11,894 bases of DNA. Source: Candidatus Bathyarchaeota archaeon. Lineage in GTDB: Archaea > Thermoproteota > Bathyarchaeia > TCS64. Within the stretch, counting starts at the first letter, position 1, and every line of letters starts with the position of its first letter. The translations under genes were made by a program, and so were the position numbers. Under the pieces are notes generated by a model. The model saw only the letters and a list, made by a program, of their open reading frames with translations. It did no database searches and was not told the origin of the DNA. This document shows, piece after piece, positions 1 to 5,662 of this stretch. The stretch spans positions 1-11,894 of the forward strand of contig DAOVEE010000042.1 in NCBI GenBank assembly GCA_030669135.1. The letters are read 5' to 3'.

Positions 1-1068
1 GAGTACGGCGGCGTCTACTGCCCCCACTGGAGGCGAACTGGGCGGAGGCGCGGCGTGGCGGCGGGGCACGTCGCCAACGAGAAGATCACGGCCCTCATGG
101 AGTGTGTGGACGTCTATAAGCGGACCGGCGTGAGGCTGCACTTCGCACACCTCAGCACCGGCTGGGAGATACACCCCACGGCGCCCTCGGAGCTGGAGGA
201 GGCCAACCTCAAGGCGACCATAGACATGATCACCCGGGATAGCAAGGGCGAACTCGACGTCACGTGGGACGCCATACCGTTCCTCGTCCGAGGCGGATTC
301 AGCGTCATGCCCTACCTCTGCGGCCTCCTGGCGCCCTGGCTCAGGGAGCTGGGCAGCCGCGAGGCCCTCGGCAAGTGGCTGGAGGTCCCGGACTTCAGGG
401 AGGAGGTCTACGACGCTATAAAGACGGGCAAGTGGTTCATCAGGGTGGCCTATAACCCCAACACGAACCCCCGTTGGGCCGAGAACCTCACGGTTACAAG
501 GAGTAAGGTGAAGGGTATAGACGGTAAATCCGTCGCCAAGATAGCCGAGGAGCGCGGGAAGGACCCGTGGGAGACGTACTGCGACATCATCGTCGAGGAC
601 CCCGACGCCAGGGGCGTCACGGGCACCCTGAGCTTCAGCCCGGCCTACCTCCAGTACTACACCCACCCCAAGGGCATGGTGGGCCTGGACACGTTGGTGC
701 AGGACGAGAAGTACCAGGCCAAGAACCCGCCGTGGAGCCTTCCAGGCATCAACACCTTCGCCGCGTTCCCCCTCTTCTACAAGACCCTGGTGAACGAGCG
801 TAAGGTCTTCACCCTCGAGGAGGCGGTGCAGAAGACCAGCGCCATGGCGGCCCGCGTCCACAACCTGGATGGGAGAGGCACCATAGACCCGGGGAGCTAC
901 GCCGACATCGTACTCATGGACCTGCCCCACCTCAAGATAGAGGCAAACGAGATCGAGCCGAGGAAGTACCCGGAGGGCATCAGATACGTGTTCGTTAACG
1001 GAGTCCCCGTCGTCGAGAAGGGTAAGCACACGGGCGCCACCCCTGGCAAGGTGCTTAAACGGGCTTAA
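1..1068 (+). CDS. N-acyl-D-amino-acid deacylase-like amidohydrolase (3' part, 5' end outside window)
   Basis: The frame is open from base 1 to the TAA at 1066-1068, giving 355 residues of a longer protein; the GTG at 55 is probably internal. The layout fits the D-aminoacylase branch of the metal-dependent amidohydrolase superfamily, which hydrolyses N-acyl-D-amino acids or related amides. Numbering from base 1, the visible landmarks are GGVYCPH near residues 3-9 (family position of a Tyr/His segment), a metal-ligand-like LHFAHLS at about 46-52, a VGLD at about 227-230 where the family has its catalytic Asp, a PLFYKTLV block, a LEEAVQKTSAMAA helix, and the typical C-terminal beta-sandwich signature with GTIDPGSYADIVLMD and YVFVNGVPVV. 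The N-terminal metal-binding HxH is outside the window. The gene is followed at once by a hairpin terminator, so it ends its transcription unit. Exact substrate is not determinable; dihydroorotase- or hydantoinase-like relatives are less likely. Confidence 0.8.
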   Translation, partial: EYGGVYCPHWRRTGRRRGVAAGHVANEKITALMECVDVYKRTGVRLHFAHLSTGWEIHPTAPSELEEANLKATIDMITRDSKGELDVTWDAIPFLVRGGFSVMPYLCGLLAPWLRELGSREALGKWLEVPDFREEVYDAIKTGKWFIRVAYNPNTNPRWAENLTVTRSKVKGIDGKSVAKIAEERGKDPWETYCDIIVEDPDARGVTGTLSFSPAYLQYYTHPKGMVGLDTLVQDEKYQAKNPPWSLPGINTFAAFPLFYKTLVNERKVFTLEEAVQKTSAMAARVHNLDGRGTIDPGSYADIVLMDLPHLKIEANEIEPRKYPEGIRYVFVNGVPVVEKGKHTGATPGKVLKRA

Positions 1069-1080
1069 AACCCGTTTTTT
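1057..1080 (+). terminator. Hairpin plus T-run terminator after the amidohydrolase
   Basis: AAACGGG (1057-1063) and CCCGTTT (1071-1077) form a perfect 7-bp stem with a 7-nt loop, running into TTTTTT at 1075-1080 and a second T-rich stretch just after. The stem overlaps the last codons and the TAA stop. T-runs are the main archaeal termination signal; the hairpin is an addition. Confidence 0.75.
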
Positions 1081-1146
1081 ATTCATTTTTATGTGAATAA
1101 TGATTGTATTTACCGGAGTATTCTCGTATATTCGCTCAGGGAAAAT

Positions 1147-1154
1147 CCTTTTAA
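1147..1154 (+). promoter_or_regulatory. TATA-like box for alba
   Basis: CCTTTTAA lies in an AT-rich intergenic stretch with an A-rich GAAAATC just upstream, as expected for a BRE/TATA pair. A start about 25 nt downstream (near 1180) would give a leader of about 30 nt that includes the Shine-Dalgarno GAGGAG at 1201-1206. Confidence 0.5.
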
Positions 1155-1211
1155 CCTTTTGTTCTGCTTATCTTACGCACCAGCGTAAAAACTAGCAAAT
1201 GAGGAGTCAAA

Positions 1212-1484
1212 ATGGAGAGATCTAACACCGTTTTCATCGGAAGGAAGCCTGTCCTCAACTACGTGCTGGCATGTATGACCTTGTTCAAGAGTGGTCACGG
1301 GGAGATCGTCGTGAAAGCGAGGGGCCGAAGCATCAGCCGCGCGGTTGACGTCGTGGAGGTCCTCAGGAACAGGTTCATACCCAACGCGGAGGTAGTGAAG
1401 ATCGAGATCGGTACCGATCGGATCGAGACCGATGACAGGGGTCCCACAAACGTAAGCACCATTGGCATACACGTCAAGGTTTAG
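1212..1484 (+). CDS. albA: DNA/RNA-binding chromatin protein Alba
   Basis: Alba is a small archaeal nucleoid protein that dimerises, coats double-stranded DNA and also binds RNA. The 90-residue product is of normal family length and shows the full family pattern: VFIGRKPVLNYV at about 7-18, the highly conserved KARGRSISRAVD block at about 35-46, EVLRNRF at about 49-55 and the C-terminal TNVSTIGIHV strand. The ATG follows GAGGAG (1201-1206) at a good distance. The position matching Lys16 of Sulfolobus Alba, the lysine known to be acetylated, is Arg here (R11), while the following Lys (K12) is kept. It is the first gene of the cluster, 57 nt ahead of a NusA-like gene, and the two are probably co-transcribed. 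Confidence 0.95.
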   Translation: MERSNTVFIGRKPVLNYVLACMTLFKSGHGEIVVKARGRSISRAVDVVEVLRNRFIPNAEVVKIEIGTDRIETDDRGPTNVSTIGIHVKV

Positions 1485-1526
1485 GTGGAACGGGCAGATC
1501 ATCCATGTTGACCCCTCCGACGCGCC

Positions 1527-1531
1527 GGAGG
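1527..1531 (+). promoter_or_regulatory. Shine-Dalgarno that supports the GTG start at 1542
   Basis: GGAGG stands 10 nt before the GTG at 1542. No ATG lies in that frame nearby, so this site decides the start. Confidence 0.6.
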
Positions 1532-1541
1532 ACCCATCAAC

Positions 1542-2051
1542 GTGCAAATACAGCTATGTGAGTTCTGTCTCAAGAGCGGGATGCTCTGCTCGAAGTGCCA
1601 GGCGAAGGTGGAGTCAGGCGAAGTAAGCGAAAAGTATATGGAAGTAGCCAAGAAGTTGCTGGAGATGGAGAACCAGAACCAGTTCCTCCAGAAGGTGAGG
1701 CTCGACAACGTATTAGACGCGGGCGGCTTCCTCGTCCTCGTGGTAGGAAAAGGGGACGCGGCGAAGTTCAACTTCGAGCCGAGGCTCACCAGGGATCTCG
1801 GGGACAGGTTTAACAAGCGCGTACTGGTCATCGAGTCCGGGACAAAGGACAGGCAGTTCCTCGAGGAGCTGTTCGCCAAACAGCACATCGTGACTATAAA
1901 CATTATCTGGCTGCCTGACGGGAGCACCGAGACCCGGGTCGTGTTACAGGGCCGGGGGTCGAGGCGATTGAGCAAGAAGCGGCTGCATGCTCTGACGTCC
2001 GTCGCGAAGAGCGTCCGTAAAATGGACCTACGCGTCGAGTACGCCTACTAA
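1542..2051 (+). CDS. NusA-like protein with N-terminal zinc ribbon and KH region
   Basis: The 169-residue product resembles the archaeal NusA-like KH proteins often annotated as transcription elongation factor NusA. Residues 1-20 hold a CxxC-x6-CxxC zinc ribbon (C6, C9, C16, C19), followed by a helical stretch (residues 30-50) and a KH-like core in which GFLVLVVGKGD (about 62-72) and an RVLVIESG strand can be seen. The region near 110-132 with NIIWLPDGSTE is typical of this family. RNA binding during transcription or translation is the expected role, inferred from family. The start is GTG at 1542 with GGAGG upstream. It lies between alba and aspS; aspS has a separate promoter, so this gene is probably the end of the alba transcript. 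Confidence 0.75.
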   Translation: MQIQLCEFCLKSGMLCSKCQAKVESGEVSEKYMEVAKKLLEMENQNQFLQKVRLDNVLDAGGFLVLVVGKGDAAKFNFEPRLTRDLGDRFNKRVLVIESGTKDRQFLEELFAKQHIVTINIIWLPDGSTETRVVLQGRGSRRLSKKRLHALTSVAKSVRKMDLRVEYAY

Positions 2052-2061
2052 CCGCCAAACT

Positions 2062-2068
2062 TTTTATA
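2062..2068 (+). promoter_or_regulatory. TATA box for aspS-pth2
   Basis: TTTTATA is preceded by CCAAAC, a plausible BRE. It lies 38 nt upstream of the aspS ATG, so the transcript would have a leader of only about 10-15 nt. No clear Shine-Dalgarno is present. Confidence 0.65.
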
Positions 2069-2106
2069 CCTAACTATTGTTCCTAGCCTCGTAAACACTG
2101 GAAGCC

Positions 2107-3450
2107 ATGGAGATGTTTGAACGCACCTACATCGAGGAGGCCAGGCACCGCGTAGGCGAGAGGATCACCCTCGCCGGGTGGGTGAGCCGGACCAGGGACC
2201 TTAAGAAGATACGTTTCATCGTCCTCAGGGACAGGACTGGGGAGATCCAGGTGGTGGTCAAGCCGGACACCCCGGAGATGTTCAACCTGAGCCTCGGCCG
2301 CGAGGACGTGCTGTCTGTGACCGGGAAGGCTGTTGAGAGCGACGTGGCGAAGGCAGGCGTCGAGTTCCTTCCAGACGGCATAGAGGTCATCAATAGGTCC
2401 CAGCAGCCGCTGCCGGTGGACATTCTGGAGAACAAGAAGAGCGACCTGGATACCAGGCTCAACTGGAGGTTCCTGGACTTCCGCAGCCCCACCACCAACG
2501 CAATCTTCAGGGTGCAGAACGCGCTGGTCACGGCGTTCAGGGACTACCTAAGCGGCAACGGCTACATGGAGTTCCAGCCGCCTTGCATCATCGGCAGCGC
2601 CAGCGAGGGCGGCGCCGACCTGTTCGCCATCCCCTACTTCGAGAAGATGGCTTACCTGGCTCAGAGCCCCCAGCTGTACAAGCAGATGTGCGCCATGAGC
2701 TTCGAGAAGGTGTTCACCATCACCCCGATATGGCGCGCCGAGAAGTTCAACACGCCGACGCACCTCAACGAGATCAGGCAGATGGACATAGAGCAGACTT
2801 TCGCGGACGACGAGACCGTAATGGATGTGCTCGAGAAGACCCTGGTCCACATGCTGGAGGAGGCGAAGGAGAAGACCGCCGACCAGCTGGAGCTTCTGGG
2901 GCGGGAGCTGACCATACCGAAGACGCCGTTCAGGCGGGTCACCTACACGAATGCCATCGAGATGCTTCAGGGCGCCGGCGAGCCCATTCTCTGGGGGGAC
3001 GACTTCACCAAGACCCAGGAGGCGCTCCTCACGGAGCTAGTCGGGGACGAGGCTTTCTTCCTGAAGGACTGGCCCGGAGAGCAGAAGACGTTCTACGCCA
3101 TGCCCTACGACAAGGAGGACGAGAGGGACGCCAGGTACCTGGAGGAGACATACGGCTCCACGGAGATCGGTGACAGGCTGGTCAGGGCCTTCGACTGTCT
3201 CTACGGCGGCATCGAGATAAGCAGCGGCACCATGCGCATCCATCTGCCTGAGCTGCTCAAGGAGCGCATCAGGTACAAGGGCCTGAACCCAGACAACTTC
3301 GAGTACTACGTGGGCGCTTTCAGGTACGGCGCGCCGCCCCACGCCGGGTGGAGCATCGGGTTGGAGCGGATAACCATGACGGTGACGGGGCAGAGCAACA
3401 TCAGGGAGTGCTGCATGTTTCCCCGTGACCGTGACAGGCTGGTGCCGTAG
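2107..3450 (+). CDS. aspS: Aspartyl-tRNA synthetase, archaeal type
   Basis: This class II synthetase charges tRNA-Asp (and in non-discriminating forms tRNA-Asn) with aspartate. The 447-residue product has the N-terminal OB-fold anticodon domain (about 1-110, with GWVSRTRDL at 24-32), then the catalytic core: the QSPQLYKQ flipping-loop region at about 186-193, motif 2 with R210 (PIWRAEKFNTPTHLNE), and motif 3 with GLER at 418-421. It lacks the GAD insertion of bacterial AspRS, which marks it as the archaeal/eukaryal type. The residue after GWV is Ser27, neither the His usual in non-discriminating enzymes nor the Trp recalled for the discriminating Thermococcus enzyme, so tRNA specificity cannot be read off. 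An alternative ATG lies two codons inside. The stop is 2 nt before pth2, indicating a bicistronic unit. Confidence 0.95.
   Translation: MEMFERTYIEEARHRVGERITLAGWVSRTRDLKKIRFIVLRDRTGEIQVVVKPDTPEMFNLSLGREDVLSVTGKAVESDVAKAGVEFLPDGIEVINRSQQPLPVDILENKKSDLDTRLNWRFLDFRSPTTNAIFRVQNALVTAFRDYLSGNGYMEFQPPCIIGSASEGGADLFAIPYFEKMAYLAQSPQLYKQMCAMSFEKVFTITPIWRAEKFNTPTHLNEIRQMDIEQTFADDETVMDVLEKTLVHMLEEAKEKTADQLELLGRELTIPKTPFRRVTYTNAIEMLQGAGEPILWGDDFTKTQEALLTELVGDEAFFLKDWPGEQKTFYAMPYDKEDERDARYLEETYGSTEIGDRLVRAFDCLYGGIEISSGTMRIHLPELLKERIRYKGLNPDNFEYYVGAFRYGAPPHAGWSIGLERITMTVTGQSNIRECCMFPRDRDRLVP
3441..3444 (+). promoter_or_regulatory. GGTG ribosome-binding site supporting the TTG start of pth2
   Basis: GGTG inside the last aspS codons lies 8 nt before TTG at 3453. 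It supports translation from TTG rather than from the later ATG at 3477, which would cut into the conserved first strand. Confidence 0.5.
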
Positions 3451-3452
3451 CC

Positions 3453-3821
3453 TTGGCTCATCCCCACGACTACAAGATGGTCATAGTGGTTCGCACAGAC
3501 CTCGGCATGAGCGTCGGCAAGATGGTCGCCCAGGCTTGCCACGCCGCGGTCATGGCCAGCGAGAAGTCCAAGAAGACGAAGACCAAGCACTGGCGCCGGT
3601 GGAACGACACTGGGGGCAAGAAGGTGGCTCTGGAGGCGGAGAGCCTGGAGGAGCTGGAGGCCCTCGCGTATAAAGCTGAGGAGCTGGACATCACCAACGT
3701 GTTGATACAGGACGCTGGGCACACGGAGGTTCCGCCTGGGACCGTCACGTGTCTCGGCCTCGGGCCGGATCAGGCCATGAAGATCGATAGGGTCACCGGC
3801 GATCTACCGCTCTTGAAGTAG
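3453..3821 (+). CDS. pth2: Peptidyl-tRNA hydrolase, archaeal/eukaryal Pth2 type
   Basis: Pth2 frees tRNA by cleaving the ester bond of peptidyl-tRNAs that drop off the ribosome. The 122-residue product matches family length and signature: MVIVVRTDLGMSVGKMVAQ at about 9-27, ACHAAV at about 28-33, the central Lys-rich insertion with KHWRRWNDTG, and the C-terminal block DAGHTEVPPGTVTCLGLGP. The conserved Lys of the SVGK segment, the His of CHAA and the Asp of QDAGHT, which form the active site in the family, are all present. The TTG start lies 2 nt behind aspS, so the two translation genes are expected to be co-transcribed. The next feature downstream is the AT-rich island. Confidence 0.93.
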   Translation: MAHPHDYKMVIVVRTDLGMSVGKMVAQACHAAVMASEKSKKTKTKHWRRWNDTGGKKVALEAESLEELEALAYKAEELDITNVLIQDAGHTEVPPGTVTCLGLGPDQAMKIDRVTGDLPLLK

Positions 3822-3837
3822 CTTGCCTGGTGGCTTG

Positions 3838-3854
3838 TTCCTAGTTAGTAGGAA
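3838..3854 (+). repeat. Small inverted repeat behind pth2
   Basis: TTCCTA (3838-3843) and TAGGAA (3849-3854) form a 6-bp stem with a 5-nt loop 16 nt after the pth2 stop, with TTTATTT following at 3861-3867. It may act as a weak terminator; the T-run is interrupted. Confidence 0.35.
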
Positions 3855-3896
3855 GAAGCGTTTATTTAGGCATGATCGGGGGCTTTTCTGGGAATT

Positions 3897-3915
3897 ATGT
3901 CAGGTTACCTGTCAT
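3897..3915. repeat. 19-bp operator-like palindrome
   Basis: ATGTCAGGTTACCTGTCAT has 8 of 9 arm positions matching around a central T at 3906. It is not followed by a T-run on the plus strand, so a protein-binding site is likelier than a terminator. Confidence 0.4.
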
Positions 3916-3967
3916 AACAGAAAAAAAATGTCTGGGCCAGGGTTGATATTCTTAGTTACATGGAATA

Positions 3968-3982
3968 ATTGAATTTCAATAT
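3968..3982. repeat. Palindromic AT-rich site, copy 1
   Basis: ATTGAA-T-TTCAAT at 3968-3980 is a perfect inverted repeat. Its right part GAATTTCAATAT (3971-3982) recurs exactly at 4499-4510, also within a palindrome. Confidence 0.35.
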
Positions 3983-4006
3983 TCGCCTATAGAAGGTTTG
4001 AATTAG

Positions 4007-4267
4007 TCATATATTTATCAAGTCGTTAGATTCAAAAAAGTAATGTTCAAACCCAACTCCTCTATAGAATGCGCGGCGAGTGAAACCTAAACAAGATGTA
4101 TTGTGGATATAATTATAGATTCTAGTATGGGTTTGTTCTATGACCATAAAACTCAACATGATCAATGACACGATATTTATGGGGATAAACAATACAGACG
4201 TTTGATTTTGAGTACTGGTCCAGCCTAGACTCACGATACATAATCCTAACAATAGAGGCAGAATCAC
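4007..4267 (-). CDS. Doubtful small two-helix membrane protein
   Basis: This GTG-initiated frame of 86 codons encodes two hydrophobic stretches (about residues 2-16 and 26-44), then a polar tail with several aromatic residues. The frame stays hydrophobic for eight more codons upstream (ILLRLLF) until an in-frame TGA, which may mean that the true start is a rare codon or that this is a remnant. No promoter or ribosome-binding site stands out. I do not recognise it. Another minus-strand frame overlaps it (4122-4361), so it may be chance in AT-rich DNA. Confidence 0.25.
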   Translation of the reverse strand: MILPLLLGLCIVSLGWTSTQNQTSVLFIPINIVSLIMLSFMVIEQTHTRIYNYIHNTSCLGFTRRAFYRGVGFEHYFFESNDLINI

Positions 4268-4491
4268 AAACAGAAGCCGTAAAAGAATTCAAGAACAGAC
4301 ACCCACATAAAAAATACAGACTATTAGACCCGCTAGACGAGTAATCAATAGAACAACCCAACGGTTAAAGTGAGATAAAATTATGGATAAAAAAGGGAAC
4401 ATTCGGAAGATATATGTCTCCACATGTTGTAAGTTTCGAACCCCACCCCTCGACATTTAGATGAGAATTTATATTTGGATAAACTATAGTT

Positions 4492-4510
4492 ATATTGAGA
4501 ATTTCAATAT
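4492..4510. repeat. Palindromic AT-rich site, copy 2
   Basis: ATATTGA (4492-4498) and TCAATAT (4504-4510) flank GAATT as a perfect 7-bp inverted repeat. The part GAATTTCAATAT is identical to 3971-3982. Confidence 0.35.
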
Positions 4511-4574
4511 CATTGTCCACTTGGAACAGTAAACTACGAGTTTCTAATATAATAAACTAATAGTAGTCCCTCCT

Positions 4575-5027
4575 CTAACACTCAGCTGGGCATGGGCAAC
4601 TAGCACCACAAGTAGATAAACCATCTTCAAGGACATCAAGCACATCTTTATGATCACATGGGGGTGTTTCCTGATCCATTACACTCTTCAAGGACTCTAA
4701 AAAAACCTCAATAGGACATATAACGTTATTTTTTCTAATCACCGCGAGATAGGAAGCCGCTGTGTTTGGAACCCACTTACTCATAGCTTTATTCCATTCA
4801 AGGAGTTTCTTCATATACAAATTAGATAAATCCTTAACATCCAGAGGAGGAGGAGTGGTTTTTGTATGGCTATCCCTCGTTTTAAACCTCATAATACTAC
4901 GGTCTATGAATGATAAGACAAGTTCTTTTTCCGACTCTCTGAGAAAATGATTAATCACCTTAACCATCACAACCCAGACAATACACACACCTAACTGATA
5001 CAATAAACTGTCTCTAAAAACAACCAC
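4575..5027 (-). CDS. Unrecognised membrane-anchored protein with Cys-rich C-terminus
   Basis: The frame gives 150 residues from a GTG start; I do not recognise a family. Residues about 7-29 form one hydrophobic segment suited to a membrane anchor, followed by a charged, mainly helical region (30-135) with a TPPPLD linker near 58-63. The tail ends in C140-x3-C144-x-C146-x3-C150, a spacing that could bind metal or form disulfides; further Cys lie at 15, 104 and 124. A TATA-like TATAAAAT lies 40-47 nt upstream on the same strand, and GGGG a few bases before the start could assist ribosome binding. It follows another small membrane protein gene in the same direction and shares its AT-rich composition and C-poor 5' end. 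Overprediction is possible, but length, promoter and membrane segment argue for a real gene. Confidence 0.5.
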   Translation of the reverse strand: MVVFRDSLLYQLGVCIVWVVMVKVINHFLRESEKELVLSFIDRSIMRFKTRDSHTKTTPPPLDVKDLSNLYMKKLLEWNKAMSKWVPNTAASYLAVIRKNNVICPIEVFLESLKSVMDQETPPCDHKDVLDVLEDGLSTCGASCPCPAEC

Positions 5028-5055
5028 AATAACCCCAAATCCTTAACAAAATAAC

Positions 5056-5078
5056 AAAAAACACTAATTTTATAGTGT
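5056..5078 (-). terminator. Hairpin plus T6 behind the 173-residue gene, overlapping a TATA box
   Basis: Read on the minus strand, ACACTA and TAGTGT form a perfect 6-bp stem with a 6-nt loop, followed by TTTTTT. It starts at the TGA of the upstream gene. The loop and one arm also spell TATAAAAT. Confidence 0.5.
5067..5074 (-). promoter_or_regulatory. TATA box for the 150-residue gene
   Basis: TATAAAAT on the minus strand is a near-perfect archaeal TATA box, 40 nt before the GTG at 5027. It sits between the arms of the 5061-5078 inverted repeat. Confidence 0.5.
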
Positions 5079-5599
5079 CAACTGTCCCACCAAGCATAAA
5101 GAACAGGTTTATCATCATCATCTATACTTGGGAAAAAAATAACTTCCTCATCCCCGTCATAATATAAAAAGAAATGTCCGTCTGGGTCAAACTCTTCAAC
5201 GATTTCACGCAGCTCTAGACGGGTTACATTAACAAGATTATCCCTTGAATAAAGCGAGAAATCATCAAAAAACTCTTCCCAAGAATCATAGCTCCACCCA
5301 TCTACGAATTTAATTGATTGAATATAGTTATCCCTTTCCAGATTTTCACCATAATCACGATAATACTTTAACTCCAACTCAAAACCAAACATCTCTTCAA
5401 ATAATTCACGCTGTCTTTGCTTTTCCCGATAATCCATATATGAGTAAACACCAGCCGAAACCACCAAAACGAGGACAAAAACCCCAACAACCTCACCAAA
5501 CCTCAACCCACACACACAAACCAAAACTCTAAAACCACATTTAATAAATTTATCATAAAAAATAATAAACACTAAGTCCAACAACTCTAAAAACGTCAA
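5078..5599 (-). CDS. Unrecognised single-pass membrane protein with acidic domain
   Basis: The longest frame gives 173 residues from TTG at 5599. A strongly hydrophobic helix lies at about 36-52 (VVGVFVLVLVVSAGVYSY) after a less regular hydrophobic N-terminus with Cys at 21, 28 and 30. The rest (55-173) is very acidic and aromatic, with repeated Asp/Glu runs (EEFFDDF, DYDGDEE-like and DDDD stretches) and ends in YAWWDS. I recognise no family; an extracellular or cytosolic calcium-binding or interaction domain is only a guess. The start is uncertain: no good ribosome-binding site precedes 5599, and an in-frame TTG nearer the helix would also work. The first third of the gene contains no C on the coding strand for 101 nt (5475-5575). 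Confidence 0.5.
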   Translation of the reverse strand: MTFLELLDLVFIIFYDKFIKCGFRVLVCVCGLRFGEVVGVFVLVLVVSAGVYSYMDYREKQRQRELFEEMFGFELELKYYRDYGENLERDNYIQSIKFVDGWSYDSWEEFFDDFSLYSRDNLVNVTRLELREIVEEFDPDGHFFLYYDGDEEVIFFPSIDDDDKPVLYAWWDS

Positions 5600-5662
5600 C
5601 CTACTTCCGTCTGTCTCTGTGCTGTCTTCAGGATTCTCTGTTATGGTGTATTTGCCCTGTTT

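Larger units (their letters stand above)
3822..4574. other. Gene-poor AT-rich stretch
   Basis: About 750 nt without a convincing gene. It holds a 19-bp imperfect palindrome (3897-3915), two related palindromic sites sharing GAATTTCAATAT (3968-3982 and 4492-4510), and one doubtful minus-strand reading frame with two hydrophobic stretches. Decayed coding sequence or regulatory DNA are both possible. Confidence 0.5.
3830..5660. other. AT-rich island between pth2 and the sulfatase-fold gene
   Basis: Composition drops sharply here. My counts of single 60-nt lines give 17/60 G+C at 4081-4140, 16/60 at 4501-4560 and 13/60 at 5521-5580, against 35/60 at 2401-2460 and 41/60 at 8401-8460. Only minus-strand reading frames look gene-like (4575-5027 and 5078-5599, possibly 4007-4267). 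No integrase, transposase, tRNA or long terminal repeat is visible, so an origin by transfer is suggested by composition alone. Confidence 0.6.

Noticed and set aside
1..60. Possible frameshift in the amidohydrolase because of an Arg-rich stretch near the window edge.
   Set aside because: The frame continues smoothly from YCPH to the AHLS motif; Arg-rich variation in this loop is plausible and there is no stop.
3872..3946. A 24-codon plus-strand frame starting at ATG 3872 in the gap behind pth2.
   Set aside because: The TATA-like TTTATTT is too close to the ATG to drive it and there is no ribosome-binding site or conserved feature.
4122..4361. 79-codon minus-strand frame in the AT-rich island.
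   Set aside because: It overlaps the 4007-4267 frame in another phase, has no promoter or ribosome-binding site that I can see, and mixed composition without domain features.
4425..4455. GTTCGAAAC on the minus strand resembles a tRNA T-loop, suggesting a tRNA or attachment-site remnant.
   Set aside because: The flanking bases do not pair into a 5-bp T-stem, and no acceptor, D or anticodon arms are found on either strand.
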